From NCBI GenBank assembly GCA_903813345.2, contig CAIIXF020000002.1, positions 15,942,467 to 16,006,466 on the forward strand: DNA of 64,000 bases, given 5' to 3'. Made by a program: the position numbers and the translations under genes. The stretch's first letter is position 1; every line of letters starts with the position of its first letter. Shown one piece after another: positions 11,938 to 23,894 of the stretch. Source of the stretch: Owenia fusiformis. Lineage: Eukaryota > Annelida > Polychaeta > Sabellida > Oweniidae. The notes beneath the pieces are model-generated. The model saw only the letters and a program-made list of their open reading frames with translations, was not told the DNA's origin and searched no databases.

Positions 11938-14639
11938 AAACGTGTGCAGAAAAATGATGAAGAATAAATAAATTTTAATAATATTGACAAAATTTAAAGG
12001 AGGTCCTTGTAATAAATATGATATCACCTATCAAATCCAAACACCTATTATTAAACATCCTTTGTGCACAATTTGTAATACGATAGGAGCCAAGTTCAGA
12101 TCATCAGCATTAAGGAACATTTCAGAGACAACATTATGTGTCCAAAGATTCTCAGATTTTAGAGACTCTATGGAAATACCTGCATTTGTATGAATTTACC
12201 TCTCTGGGAACTAGAAATGATGGTTATTTGTGGGGATATATGAAGGAGATCTACTGACTTTACAAGAGTGTACAATATATTCCCATTTGGCTACTTCAGT
12301 CAGTCATTTCATGAAAAATAGATGTGCTTCAACTATAATTGACATCTTAGAGCCTGTTTATATATAATGAATGACTGCTAATGGGAGCAAGTTTATACGG
12401 AAAGTCAGACCATTATTTTTAGAATCATGATTTAGATTGTCACACACACAATCCCATATTCTGATGTAGGCAAACCGCTTCATGGATTTATCCGAAATTC
12501 AGTGATGCGTTTTGGTAAAAACCTTCTGTCGGTCTCAGTCCCTTATTTGTAATGAGAGTTTTAGGAACTTAAGTCTCGTACTTAATATTATATTAACTGA
12601 ATCGTGAAATCTCATCACATGTTATCAAGATTTTACTTTTATAGTATTGACTGCTATCAATATCATAGTACTGTATTTATGAGGCCTTTAAAAAGGGAGT
12701 GGGACCTATCTTATTAGATTTCTGTCAAATTCATTTGACTGGATGATTTCCCATTTGTGCTCAAATTATAACACATTTTCAGTGAGTTTCAAAATAATCT
12801 TTGAAATCAGAGTTGACAGCATAATTGGAATTCACACTTGTAGAATGAGGAATTTCATTTTTATAGCATATATAGATTCTACTGGGAAAATTAAGGAATC
12901 TTCATTACTTTTATATGTAGATATAGTGTTCAATAGAAAAAAGATTGGCATGCTTGCATAGCATCAACAGCTTTGAAATTAAGAGATATCTCATTTTCCG
13001 TGGAGGCATGCTTTGACACAAAATCACTCAAAACTGTAAATTAGATAATCTGTCTTTCTTAAAAATTTACCTAGGAAATTTATTTAGGAAAATGTGATAT
13101 CTCTAAATCTGAAAGTTGTTGATGCTATCCAAGTACAACAATCTTTTTTCATTGAATGCTCTATCTACACAAAAAATCATGTGGATTACTTGATTATTCA
13201 GAAAGTTATTCCAAAATTAGTGGATGGTATTTTTTGTGTCATTCTGAATAAACTTAATTTGTAAGAATCTGTATAAATGCCTTAGAAACGCTAAAAAGGA
13301 TGTTAATATCAGCTCTACAAGGTGTCTTTTCCCGAGGGGTGTTACAATACTAGTGCCACTACCAAATGTGGCTACAACATTTGGTCAAAATGATAGAATA
13401 AAAAGTAAGTAACTGAAATGTCAATTAAGTCGAGGGATCAACAAAAATGTAAGCAATATGTATAAACATATGCTATACCATCCAGGCATAATATCTCAAA
13501 TTCATTTCATTTGCTTAATTTGGCCATGGGCATTCAATACCAACTCACACACCATTCTGTTAGTGGTGGCAGTTTAACAACCCTGCTATTGTGTGACAGA
13601 ACTGTGTTACAGAGATTTTGGGAAATTGCAAAAAGCCATCAATTGCAATTAGTTTGTTAGAATGTTGATGAGTTTTTCCACAATTGTGTGTCACTGCTCC
13701 TAATTAAAAGCCCCCAGTGGCACGATGTGCAACATGATTGAAAGGTTTTTCTGAATATGTGGCAGCCACTCTGACAGAGACTTGTTCTATGGGAGCATTG
13801 TGTAGAAAGCGCTAATTTAGGAAACAAGTTATAGTGAAATATCTTGACAACAATTTTTAGCTTCTGCAAACTTCAATAACTAACCAGTTAGATTAAAGTT
13901 ACATAAACATGGGATATAGAAATGATATCTCGGGGTAGTGAACATATATTCTCCTGTAGTATTTCTTACTGTATTATAATTCCTACCTGATATTCCAAGT
14001 TTTTCTTCAGTGTAGAAACAGTCAACTAATAGAATACATTGCTATTGTGCAAATATTATATATTCCATGGAACACATATTTAAATTGTCTTTAATATTAC
14101 AAACTACTTTTAACAATTCCTCAATTCATCACGTATTGAACAGTTCTTATTACATTGAACACTTTATTCTTAATTCTTGATAACAATAATCCAGATGCAT
14201 GTAGGTAGTTACCAATTTCAGCACCAGGTGACTAATTCTGGCAGATATAATATTCATCAGTTTTAGTGGTTCAGTTTTGATATTACCCTAATGTATCACT
14301 GATAGATATACAAATTAAAATATGACCAGTAAAAGAAAGTTTTATTCAATACAAAAAAATACATTTCACCTTTTATGATTTTATAACATGTAGAATCTCC
14401 CCAACCTAGAGAGATTAAAAATTTTCCAAGTTAATAAAACCACTTACATGTAGATTTCAAACATGATATCACTTTGACTGAATTATGAATTTTAATGATG
14501 TACGTAAATCAAGATTATTTCTTTTTTGCATCTTGTCTATTTTTCAGACTATGAATACTTTCTAATGAATAATTACATACATTTATTTAACATTTGATCT
14601 GAATAATAGAGATATACTTCAAAAGAATTGAATAACACT
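11938..14639. other. Unannotated 2.7 kb stretch
   Basis: Several short open frames (for example 11984-12193, 12743-12961 and minus 13657-13869) lack motifs or paired splice sites. From about 14100 the sequence drifts into the degenerate cctaatactttgaacaattc repeat described next. Confidence 0.4.
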
Positions 14640-14896
14640 TTGAGCACTTCCAATTAATTTGACAATTCCAAATACTATAGATACTTCCCAATATTTTGAG
14701 CAATTATTACATACAATAAACATTTCCTAACACGTAAAATAATCCTAGAGATTGAACAATTCTTAATATTTTGAATAATTCCTGATACTATGATAATTCT
14801 TCCTAAAACATTGAACGATTCTAAATAGTGCAATGACTTACTAATACTTTGAACAATTCCTAATACATCGAAGAATTCTTTGACAATTAGTACTGT
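14640..14896. repeat. Degenerate tandem repeat of about 22-24 bp
   Basis: Blocks resembling aatactttgaacaattccta recur about ten times with heavy divergence. They keep the minus strand free of stops, which explains the 97-codon open frame there. That frame is rejected as a gene. Confidence 0.55.
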
Positions 14897-14902
14897 TAAT
14901 AA

Positions 14903-15129
14903 CATAGGCGTAACGAGGGGGTGTGATCGCACCCATCCCCCCCCAATAACCAATAAAAATATAACCATGAGATAGAAGAAGAAAAGATTTTATTTGAAGG
15001 AAGTTGCATCAACTTTTGTAAAATTCAAGATAAATCTTAATTTTTTGGCTTCCTTATGCCCTTCTGACTAAAAACCGATTTTTGGGGCGATTGCACCCCT
15101 CCCCTGACTGAAAGCTGGCTACGCCCCTG
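14903..15129. mobile_element. hAT-like MITE, 227 bp
   Basis: Ends are cataggcgtaacgagggg and the inverted counterpart ggctacgcccctg, flanked on both sides by taataa (14897-14902 and 15130-15135). The interior holds two gcacccc-rich blocks in inverted positions. Termini of the form CA-GGCGTA-C with short AT-rich target duplications are typical of hAT MITEs. The visible duplication is 6 bp rather than the expected 8. Confidence 0.65.
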
Positions 15130-15796
15130 TAATAATGATTATAAATAGTAACCATTCCACATACTGTTGTGATAATAATGCTGATGACTTATATTACAGT
15201 GTCATTTTTCTAATAGTTTATTAATAAAGCAGAAGAGTTGAATATGCAGGAAAGAAAGTAAATCAATATATATGAAGGATTGAAGGTACATACAGGTTAA
15301 ACAATCTGTTGACTATTTTGGCTGATTTTGCATCTTAGCCTTATATTTCAAGATAAGTTTATTTAAATCCAAAAATTTTCAATCAGCTACCTTGCTTGAA
15401 ATCATAAAACTACCTTATACAAGTTTCAAAAAATAATGTCACGTTGCATTGGTTTGCAGGCGTCGTATTTAAAAGGTTAACAATAATGTTTTATGCACTT
15501 TCACATTTGAGCCCAGCCCAGTACCCATGGTGCTACATGCATTTATTTATTGGCCCCCTGAATCAGTAATCTAGAAAAGTCAAAATGAAAATGTTAAGAG
15601 AATTAAGTTTTACAATACGCCAGCTTATAAGAATATAGTGGCAACTGGAGCCTGGAATCTGACTGATACAATCTGTTCACTTCTCATGCTATAAGACTCC
15701 CTTTATATAAACTGCCTTTGTGGCTTTGCATCAACACAAAACATATATAATAGTGGCTACAATGGAATCTATCAGGGAGTCAAGTGAACTGCTGCA

Positions 15797-16786
15797 ACAA
15801 TACCTTACCTTTGCCAAGTATGTAATGATGTCAGCCATGTACTCTTTGTAACAATACCTTACCTTTGCCAAGTATGTAACAATGTCAGCCATGTACTCTT
15901 TGTAACAATACCTTACCTTTGCCAAGTATGTAATGATGTCAGCCATGTACTCTTTGTAACAATACCTTACCTTTGCCAAGTATGTAACAATGTCAGCCAT
16001 GTACTCTTTGTAACAATACCTTACCTTTGCCAAGTATGTAACGATGTCAGCCATGTACTCTTTGTAACAATACCTTACCTTTGCCAAGTATGTAATGATG
16101 TCAGCCATGTACTCTTTGTAACAATACCTTACCTTTGCCAAGTATGTAACAATGTCAGCCATGTACTCTTTGTAACAATACCTTACCTTTGCCAAGTATG
16201 TAACAATGTCAGCCATGTACTCTTTGTAACAATACCTTACCTTTGCCAAGTATGTAACGATGTTAGCCATGTACTCTTTGTAACAATACCTTACCTTTGC
16301 CAAGTATGTAACGATGTCAGCCATGTACTCTTTGTAACAATACCTTACCTTTGCCAAGTATGTAACAATGTCAGCCATGTACTCTTTGTAACAATACCTT
16401 ACCTTTGCCAAGTATGTAACAATGTCAGCCATGTACTCTTTGTAACAATACCTTACCTTTGCCAAGTATGTAATGATGTCAGCCATGTACTCTTTGTAAC
16501 AATACCTTACCTTTGCCAAGTATGTAACGATGTCAGCCATGTACTCTTTGTAACAATACCTTACCTTTGCCAAGTATGTAACGATGTCAGCCATGTGCTC
16601 TTTGTAACAATACCTTACCTTTGCCAAGTATGTAACGATGTCAGCCATGTACTCTTTGTAACAATACCTTACCTTTGCCAAGTATGTAACGATGTCAGCC
16701 ATGTGCTCTTTGTAACAATACCTTACCTTTGCCAAGTATGTAACGATGTCAGCCATGTACTCTTTGTAACAATACCTTACCTTTGC
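15797..16786 (-). repeat. 54-bp repeat array A, 18 units, in-frame on both strands
   Basis: The unit of 54 bp (18 codons) gives MADIVTYLAKVRYCYKEY on the minus strand for 18 units. The array then runs out through RYCCSSSLDSLIDSIVATII to a stop in flanking sequence. Nearly all differences between units are synonymous (ATC/ATT) or conservative (GTT Val to ATT Ile; TAC to CAC). The opposite strand is also open across the array. Every unit contains CAAAG followed by GTAAGG on the minus strand, a strong 5-prime splice-site match. It may be an amplified exon-intron junction. Coding is unproven because a 54-bp period preserves any stop-free frame. Confidence 0.85.
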
Positions 16787-16981
16787 TGATTTAAAGATTT
16801 GATAATTTTAGATGATGAATTACTGTGTGATGTGTCCAGAGATGTTGCTTGGAACTGATATTCAAGTTTCATCAACCTCATTTCATAGCATTTATAAAAA
16901 TTGTCATTATTGATGGTATCACAATTGACACCCATGGCATGACATGACATGACTCACAAAGGAGAATGATCACTGGTCATT

Positions 16982-17036
16982 TTTATTATTATTATTATTA
17001 GCTCACATGGTGAGCTTTTGCAGTCACTCACTTGTC

Positions 17037-17068
<32 letters not shown>

Positions 17069-18697
17069 CGTCCGTCAACAATAGTGGCACGTTTTAAAAC
17101 CTCTGTCGATAGGATTCCTGTTTTAAGTTATTTCTGTTCAACATCAATACAGAAAACTCCCCTATGACTCCTTGTTCAAAAGCTCGCCTATTTTCAAAAT
17201 GGCCGCCACTTTTGTCTCGCGAAATTCACTTTTGACCCATTTGTTTTAAAACCTCTGTCGATAGGATTCCCGTTTTAAGTTATTTCTGTTCAACATCAAT
17301 ACAGAAAACTCCCCTATGACTCCTGGTTCAAAAGCTCGCCTATTTTCAAAATGGCCGTCACTTTTGTCTCGCGAAATTCACTTTTGACCCATTTCCTAGC
17401 TTTACAAATAATTTCAGGTGTCCTTCACTGTAAAAATCCATGTCAATGTAAAGGGTAGATATATGTAATAATATTGTTACAAAAAATCAGCGAAAAATAA
17501 TATCCATTTTTTTATTTTCAGCCATTTTAGTTAACATTGATTTGTCTATCTGACTCGCGAAATCCACTTTCCGTCAATAACAGTAGCACGTTTTAAAACC
17601 TCTGTCGATAGGATTCCTTTTTTAAGTTATTTCTGTTCAACATCAATACAGAAAACTCCCCTATGACTCCTGGTTCAAAAGCTCGCCTATTTTCAAAATG
17701 GCCACCATTTTTCTCTCGCGAAATTCACTTTTGACCCATTTCCTAGCTTTACAAATAATTTCAAGTGTCCTACATTGTAAAAATCCATGTCAATGTAAAG
17801 AGTAGATGTATGAAATAATTTTGTTACGAAAAATCAGCGAAAAATTATATCCATTTTTTTTATTTTTAGCTTTTTAGTTAACATTGATTTGTTCATCTGT
17901 CTCGCAAAATCCACTTTTGGACCATTTACCTTAAACCCTCTGTCGATAGGATTTCCGTTTTAAGTTAATTTTGTTCAACATCAATACAAAAAACTCTCCT
18001 ATGACTCTTGGTTCAAAAGCTCGTCTATTTTCAAAATGGTCGCCATTCTTGTTCCACGAAATTCACTTTTTGCCCATTTCCTAGCTTTACAAATAATTCC
18101 AGCTGTCCTGCATTGTAAAAAGCCGTGTCACTGTAAAGAGTAGTTGTATGAAATAATTTTGTTACAAAAAATCGGCAAAATATCATATCTGTTTTTTTAT
18201 TTTCAGCCATTTTAGTTAAGCATTGATTTGTCCATCTGTCTTGCGAAATCCTCTTTTGAACCATTTGCTTAAAACCTCTGTCGATAGGATTCCAGTTTCA
18301 CATTATTTTTGTTCAACATCAATACAAAAAAACTCCCCTATGACTCCTGGTTCGAAAGCTTGCCTGATTTCAAAATGGTCGCCATTTTTGTCTCCAGAAA
18401 TTCAATTTTGGCCTATTTCCTAGCTTTACAAATAATTTCAGGTGTCTTGCATTGCAAAAAGCCATGTCACTGTAAAGAGTAGTTGTATGAAATAATTTTG
18501 TTCCAAATAATTGGCAAAAAATTATATCCGTTTTTTTTCTCAGCCATTTTACTTAACATCGATTTGTCTATCTGTCTCTCAGTCAGTCCAAAATAGTGGC
18601 AAGTGGCTTGAAATAATTTTGTTACAAAAAATCAGCAAAAAATTATATCCGGTTTTTTCTGTCACCATGTGAGCCCAGTACCCACGGTACTAATTTT
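16982..18697 (-). mobile_element. Helentron-like non-autonomous element with central tandem repeats
   Basis: The left end is a short inverted repeat/hairpin, gctcacatggtgagc, at 17001. A GTCY tetranucleotide tract follows (gtccgtctgtctgtccgtcc). Then come five copies of a central repeat with starts near 17099, 17245, 17599, 17937 and 18276 (about 340 bp, the first short). The right end is caccatgtgagc at 18663-18674. Hairpin terminus, adjacent ACRG-class microsatellite and internal tandem repeats match the architecture of Helentron-associated elements such as bivalve pearl/CvA-type repeats. By that reading the 3-prime end is on the left. Copy B at about 21162-21168 shows the empty site, a run of T. 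No Rep/helicase is encoded. Confidence 0.7.
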
Positions 18698-18815
18698 TTT
18701 TTATAATGTGCAAGTTTGATCATGAAAGATTTACAGAAAAGCTCAACATGACACAAATACATTTTTATTATCTTTACAAAGAGGGTCCTTCATCATGTAA
18801 GTTCATGGAAAAATA

Positions 18816-19306
18816 CACGGACGTCAAGTAAGTTTCTGGCGAAAGCCGGAGCATAGATTATAAAGAGGACTGGAAACAAGAATGACCTACCTTTTTATTT
18901 CCCGAATCTCGCCTGAAATTAGCTCATCTTGGTGACTGTAACCTGTATATCTGTATTAATAGAGTCTCTTTGTATCGCATCTGCCTCAATTTTAAAGTTT
19001 TATTGGTATTTTTAATATGATTTCACTGTTTTTGTGGACTGGTACGATTGGGCCAAGCTAATGGCAGCTGACCTGTTCAAAGTACTTTTAGTACTAATTA
19101 TTACAAATGACAATAATTTTGGAAACAATATTGTACTAAATAGATTACTAAGCATCTAAGGTAAATAAAACTAGATGAACAACTGAGTCAATAGTGATAA
19201 ATAGGCCAACACAAGTTGGCAGAATTGAAATAGACTGCCATCTTGTTTCCAGTTTTCTTTATAATCTATGCTCCATCTTTCGCCAGAAACTTACTTGACG
19301 TCCATG
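18816..19306. mobile_element. hAT-type MITE, 491 bp, in duplication copy A
   Basis: Flanked by an 8-bp target duplication gaaaaata (18808-18815 and 19307-19314). The terminal inverted repeats are about 75 bp: cacggacgtcaagtaagttt continuing through ctggcgaaag, agcatagattataaa and actggaaacaag, mirrored at 19230-19306. The CA/TG termini and 8-bp duplication fit hAT. The interior has no open frame of note. Confidence 0.88.
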
Positions 19307-20370
19307 GAAAAATATTATGTTTTTAAAGTGTTCCTTGTGAGCAGATCTTCTTTACAGAATGGTGTTCTATCAGACAGGTTTTAGTGTATTTCTTTGTCAA
19401 TAAAAGAGAATATTGATAACCTATTATGATAGAACGAATTGTAGTTTTAAATATACCAATATATTTTACATGTAGTTTGAAATCATTACTTTGCAGAATA
19501 TTTTAAGAACTATATTTTTAAAATAAAATTGTTATTCACAAAATCAATAATTTTTGAATTGATCAATAAGACAAGTTAGTAATTTTTTAACCTTTGTAAA
19601 CAAGTGAGACAGATTAACTCAGTACTCATCTTTCAAATGTATTAGAACTTTGGGATAAATTGCCTCATTAATTTCACTTAACAAACAGGCTTTGACCCCC
19701 TGTTTGCACAGGAATATGAACTTAAGTGTTATTTTATGTGTGACTAGTTGTCTACTGTTTCTATATCATCTTCTAATGCCATACTCTTGTGGAATGGGCA
19801 ATTAATACTCACATTTGGAATTACAATATAACAATATTTATGAAGAATTGAAGGTACATACAGGTTAAACAATCTGTTGACTATTTTGGCTGATTTTGCA
19901 TCTTAGCCTTATATTTCAAGATAAGTTTATTTAAATCCAAAAATTTTCAATCAGCTACCTTGCTTGAAATCATAAAACTACCTTATTTTAATACAAGTTT
20001 CAAAAAATAATGTCATGTTGCATTGGTTTGCAGGCGTCGTATTTTAAAAGGTTAACAATAATGTTTTATGCACTTTCACATTTGAGCCCAGCCCAGTACC
20101 CATGGTGCTACATGCATTTATTTATTGGCCCCCTGAATCAGTAATCTAGAAAAGTCAAAATGAAAATGTTAAGAGAATTAAGTTTTACAATACGCCAGCT
20201 TATAAGAATATAGTGGCAACTGGAGCCTGGAATCTGACTGATACAATCTGTTCACTTCTCATGCTATAAGACTCCCTTTATATAAACTGCTTTTGTGGCT
20301 TTGCATCAACACAAAACATATATAATAGTGGCTACAATGGAATCTATCAGGGAGTCAAGTGAACTGCTGC

Positions 20371-20903
20371 AACAATACCTTACCTTTGCCAAGTATGTAA
20401 CGATGTCAGCCATGTACTCTTTGTAACAATACCTTACCTTTGCCAAGTATGTAACAATGTCAGCCATGTACTCTTTGTAACAATACCTAACCTTTGCCAA
20501 GTATGTAACGATGTCAGCCATGCACTCTTTGTAACAATACCTTACCTTTGCCAAGTATGTAACGATGTCAGCCATGTACTCTTTGTAACAATACCTTACC
20601 TTTGCCAAGTATGTAACGATGTCAGCCATGTACTCTTTGTAACAATACCTTACCTTTGCCAAGTATGTAACGATGTCAGCCATGCACTCTTTGTAACAAT
20701 ACCTTACCTTTGCCAAGTATGTAACGATGTCAGCCATGTACTCTTTGTAACAATACCTTACCTTTGCCAAGTATGTACCGATGTCAGCCATGTACTCTTT
20801 GTAACAATACCTTACCTTTGCCAAGTATGTAACGATGTCAGCCATGTACTCTTTGTAACAATACCTTACCTTTGCCAAGTATGTAACGATGTCAGCCATG
20901 TAT
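20371..20903 (-). repeat. 54-bp repeat array B, 10 units
   Basis: Same unit as array A and open on the minus strand for all 10 units, ending in the same CCSSSLDSLIDSIVATIIYV tail. Variants differ from array A (TAC to TGC, GTT to GGT), so the arrays have diverged in content as well as copy number since duplication. On the minus strand the array is preceded by aaaacctctctgtag, which resembles a splice acceptor. Confidence 0.85.
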
Positions 20904-21281
20904 TACTCTTTGTAGCTGTTGCCTACAGAGAGGTTTTAGGTTTATGCCAAACCATTAAAGGACATTGCTGATTTGAAGATTTGATAATTTTAGATGATGA
21001 ATTACTGTGTGATGTGTCCAGAGATGTTGCTTGGAACTGATATTCAACTTTCATCAACCTCATTTCATAGCATTTATAAAAATTGTCATTATTGATGGTA
21101 TCACAATTGACACCCATGGCATGACATGACATGACTCACAAAGGAGAATGATCACTGGTCATTTTTTTATAATGTGCAAGTTTGATCATGAAAGATTTAC
21201 AGAAAAGCTAAACATGACACAAATACATTTTTATTATCTTTACAAAGAGGGTCCTTCATCATGTTAGTTTATGGAAAAATA

Positions 21282-21732
21282 CAAGGACGTCAAGTAAGTT
21301 TCTGGCGAAAGCCGGAGCATAGATTATTTAAGAGGACTGGAAACAAGAATGACCTACCTTTTTATTTCCCGAATCTCGCCTGAAATTAGTCTCTTTGTAT
21401 CGCATCTGCCTCAATTTTAAAGTTTTATTGGTATTTTTTTAATATGATTTCACTGTTTTTGTGGACTGGACGATTGGGCCAAGCAAATGGCAGCTGACCT
21501 GTTCAAAGTACTTTTAGTACTAATTATCACAAATGACAATAATTTTGGAAACAATATTATACTAAATAGATTACTAAGCATCTAAAGTAAATAAAACTAG
21601 ATGAACAACTGAGTCAATAGTGATAAATAGGCCAACACAAGTTGGCAGAATTGAAATAGACTGCCATCTTGTTTCCAGTCCTCTTTATAATCTATGCTCC
21701 ATCTTTCGCCAGAAACTTACTTGACGTCCGTG
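21282..21732. mobile_element. hAT-type MITE, 451 bp, in duplication copy B
   Basis: Paralogue of 18816-19306 with the same 8-bp gaaaaata flanks (21274-21281 and 21733-21740) and the same inverted arms. It was inherited through the segmental duplication, not by a second insertion, because the target site and flanking sequence are identical. Confidence 0.88.
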
Positions 21733-22262
21733 GAAAAATATTATGTTTTTTAATATAAAGTGTTCCTTGTGAGCAGATGTTCTTTACAGACAGGTTTTAG
21801 TGTACTTCTTTGTCAATAAAAGAGAATATTGATAACCTATTATGATAGAACGAATTGTAGTTTTAAATATACCAATATATTTTACATGTAGTTTGAAATC
21901 ATTACTTTGCAGAATATTTTAAGAACTATATTTTTAAAATAAAATTGTTATTCACAAAATCAATAATTTTTGAATTGATCAATAAGACAAGTTAGTAATT
22001 TTTTAACCTTTGTAAACAAGTGAGACAGATTAACTCAGTACTCATCTTTCAAATGTATTAGAACTTTGGAATAAATTGCATCATTAATTTCCCTTAACAA
22101 ACAGGCTTTGACCCCCTGTTTGCACAGGAATATGAACTTAAGTGTTATTTTATGTGTGACTAGTTGTCTACTGTTTCTATATCATCTTCTAATGCCATAC
22201 TCTTGTGGAATGGGCAATTAATACTCACATTTGGAATTACAATATAACAAAAGAGCTTACAG

Positions 22263-22335
22263 AGAATGTAAGGCAACAAGATTTCAATCAGCTTTGTTGG
22301 GATTCTGTTTTCCCAGCCTCAAAATTAAATTTCTT
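22263..22335 (+). CDS. Candidate internal exon of an unidentified plus-strand gene
   Basis: Bounded by acceptor-like cttacag and donor gtaagg. The 73 nt read as ENVRQQDFNQLCWDSVFPAS then KLNF, with two bases carried in and two carried out. Composition is protein-like (aromatic and charged residues, no low complexity). The polypyrimidine tract before the acceptor is poor, which weakens the call. It lies 13 bp beyond the end of the segmental duplication. It may belong to the same gene as the terminal exon at 23895, but the phases do not join directly, so at least one more exon would be needed. No family recognised. Confidence 0.3.
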
Positions 22336-23063
22336 GTAAGGAAGAAAGGCTAGTTAATTGATGATACTTTACACACTTGATTAGTTTTCATGGAAGCCCT
22401 GGGTCACATTATGGCTGGTGTTATTCAACTAATGGACATTAACAAGTGAAAACATCACTAAAAATACAAAGGTCCTTTAGATTCTATGACGTTATAACGC
22501 CCACAATGTTAAAATATTGAAATAAACGAGTTCGCTTGTATTTCAAAAGGAGGACTCCAAGTAAGAGCAATTAACAACTAAGACGGTAGCATTAAGAGTA
22601 CAAAATGGATTGAAGAACATACAAATTGACCACCTATTAAATCATGTAGCATGGCGTAAATATAACTGTTGGTCAATATTCAAGTTGTAAGGAAAATCTG
22701 TGACCACTTTGTAGGATGTCTGAAGTGTTTTATTATCTCACCAAATGAAGTTTGTGTTAGGATATAGAGGAGCCGTCCATGCGTCTGTACATTCAGTCCT
22801 CAGAATGAAGTCAAAGGTCATCTCAGAATTCTGTATGACTAAATACTGTTTGATGGATGGATTCGTTTCTTTCAATTCAAAAAGTCACAAAATTTAAAAT
22901 AACCATCATATTCATGAAAAACATGATATATTCGACTATGAACTGCAATAATCACACTGTCAAATTACATACACGTATTTAGAATGATTTCACTATGTTC
23001 CCTAGTGGCTAAATTGAATGAGACTATTTACTCAATAGGAATTCCAAACCATTTCTTCAAATT
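22336..23063 (+). other. Possible intronic sequence
   Basis: AT-rich. A further weak exon candidate starts after ctgtacattcag at about 22798 (reading PQNEVKGHLRIL). Nothing else recognised. Confidence 0.3.
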
Positions 23064-23394
23064 TATGGTGTGCTTCAGACAGATTTTTTTCAATGTGGTT
23101 CTGATTTAGATTGAAGCAAGCATCTTCATACTACAAGCCTAATGTGAACCAACATTAGTAATGGGTTTTATGTGGAAATGACTTATACCTCAGTCCTACA
23201 CTCAAGAAAAACAGCTAAAATTTGTGTTTTATGGTGTGCTTGACAGATTTTTTTCAATGTGGTTCTGATTTAGATTGAAGCAAGCATCTTCATACTACCA
23301 GCCTAATGTGAACCAACATTAGTAATGGGTTTTATGTGGAAATGACTTATACCTCAGTCCTACACTCAAGAAAAACAGCTAAAATTTGTGTTTC
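23064..23394. repeat. Recent tandem duplication of about 167 bp (two copies)
   Basis: Copies 23064-23230 and 23231-23394 both run from atggtgtgctt through gcaagcatcttcatactac to aaaaacagctaaaatttgtg. They are nearly identical, differing by a tca insertion after gtgcttcagac and one substitution (tacaagc/taccagc). Confidence 0.93.
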
Positions 23395-23674
23395 AAGTGC
23401 AATTCCATAATCTTTATAAAACTATCAAAACCGTGTAACATTTTTCCCATATAATTTCTAATAACAGATGTCTTTCACTTTCTGCAATAGAATGAGAGGA
23501 CATACAATTTGACATTCGTGTTTTGTGATTCTAGGTCCCAGTAGTAAACTATTGTTAATTATGCTAATAGGCTAAAATGTTTTCTTCAAAGATTAGAATT
23601 CAGAATGGAATCACAGATAATTTCTATTGGCCTTATGATTTCCATTTAGTTTAATAGTAAGCAGCCCAATATTA

Positions 23675-23862
23675 GAAAATTATACCCTTGTAAGAAACAC
23701 TATATATTGAAAATTATACCCTTGTAAGAAACCCTATATATTGAAAATTATACCCTTGTAAGAAACCCTATATATTGAAAATTATACCCTTGTAAGAAAC
23801 CCTATATATATGGAAAATAATACCCTTGTAAGAAACCCTATTTATTGAAAATTATACCCTTG
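23675..23862. repeat. 34-bp minisatellite, about 5.5 copies
   Basis: The unit aaaattatacccttgtaaga plus aaccctatatattg ends about 30 bp before the terminal exon at 23895, so it lies just upstream of its polypyrimidine tract. Confidence 0.93.
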
Positions 23863-23894
23863 TAAAGATCTTAATTGTTTGTTTTTATTTTTAG

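Larger units (their letters stand above)
15282..19849. repeat. Segmental duplication, copy A (carries the Helentron-like insertion)
   Basis: Begins with gaaggtacatacaggttaaa and ends where the same words restart copy B at 19850, so the two copies are directly tandem. Copy A contains the 18-unit 54-bp array, an insertion at 16982-18697 absent from copy B, and a hAT-type MITE. Outside length differences in the array and the insertion, the copies differ by scattered substitutions and small indels, indicating a fairly recent duplication. Confidence 0.95.
19850..22250. repeat. Segmental duplication, copy B (empty-site copy)
   Basis: Same order as copy A: unique flank, 54-bp array (10 units), ctgattt-aagatttgataat segment, hAT-type MITE, and the tail ending in ggaattacaatataacaa. 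It lacks the 1.7 kb Helentron-like insertion. It retains a 50-bp segment after its array (gctgttgcctacagagaggt and following) that copy A has lost, apparently through recombination between short matches at ttgctgattt. Confidence 0.95.

Noticed and set aside
14675-14968. Minus-strand 97-codon hydrophobic ORF
   Set aside because: Explained by the degenerate cctaatactttgaacaattc repeat and the adjoining hAT-like MITE.
16595-16789. Plus-strand ORF reading LFVTIPYLCQVCNDVSHV repeatedly
   Set aside because: Opposite-strand shadow of the 54-bp array; any stop-free frame is preserved by a period divisible by three.
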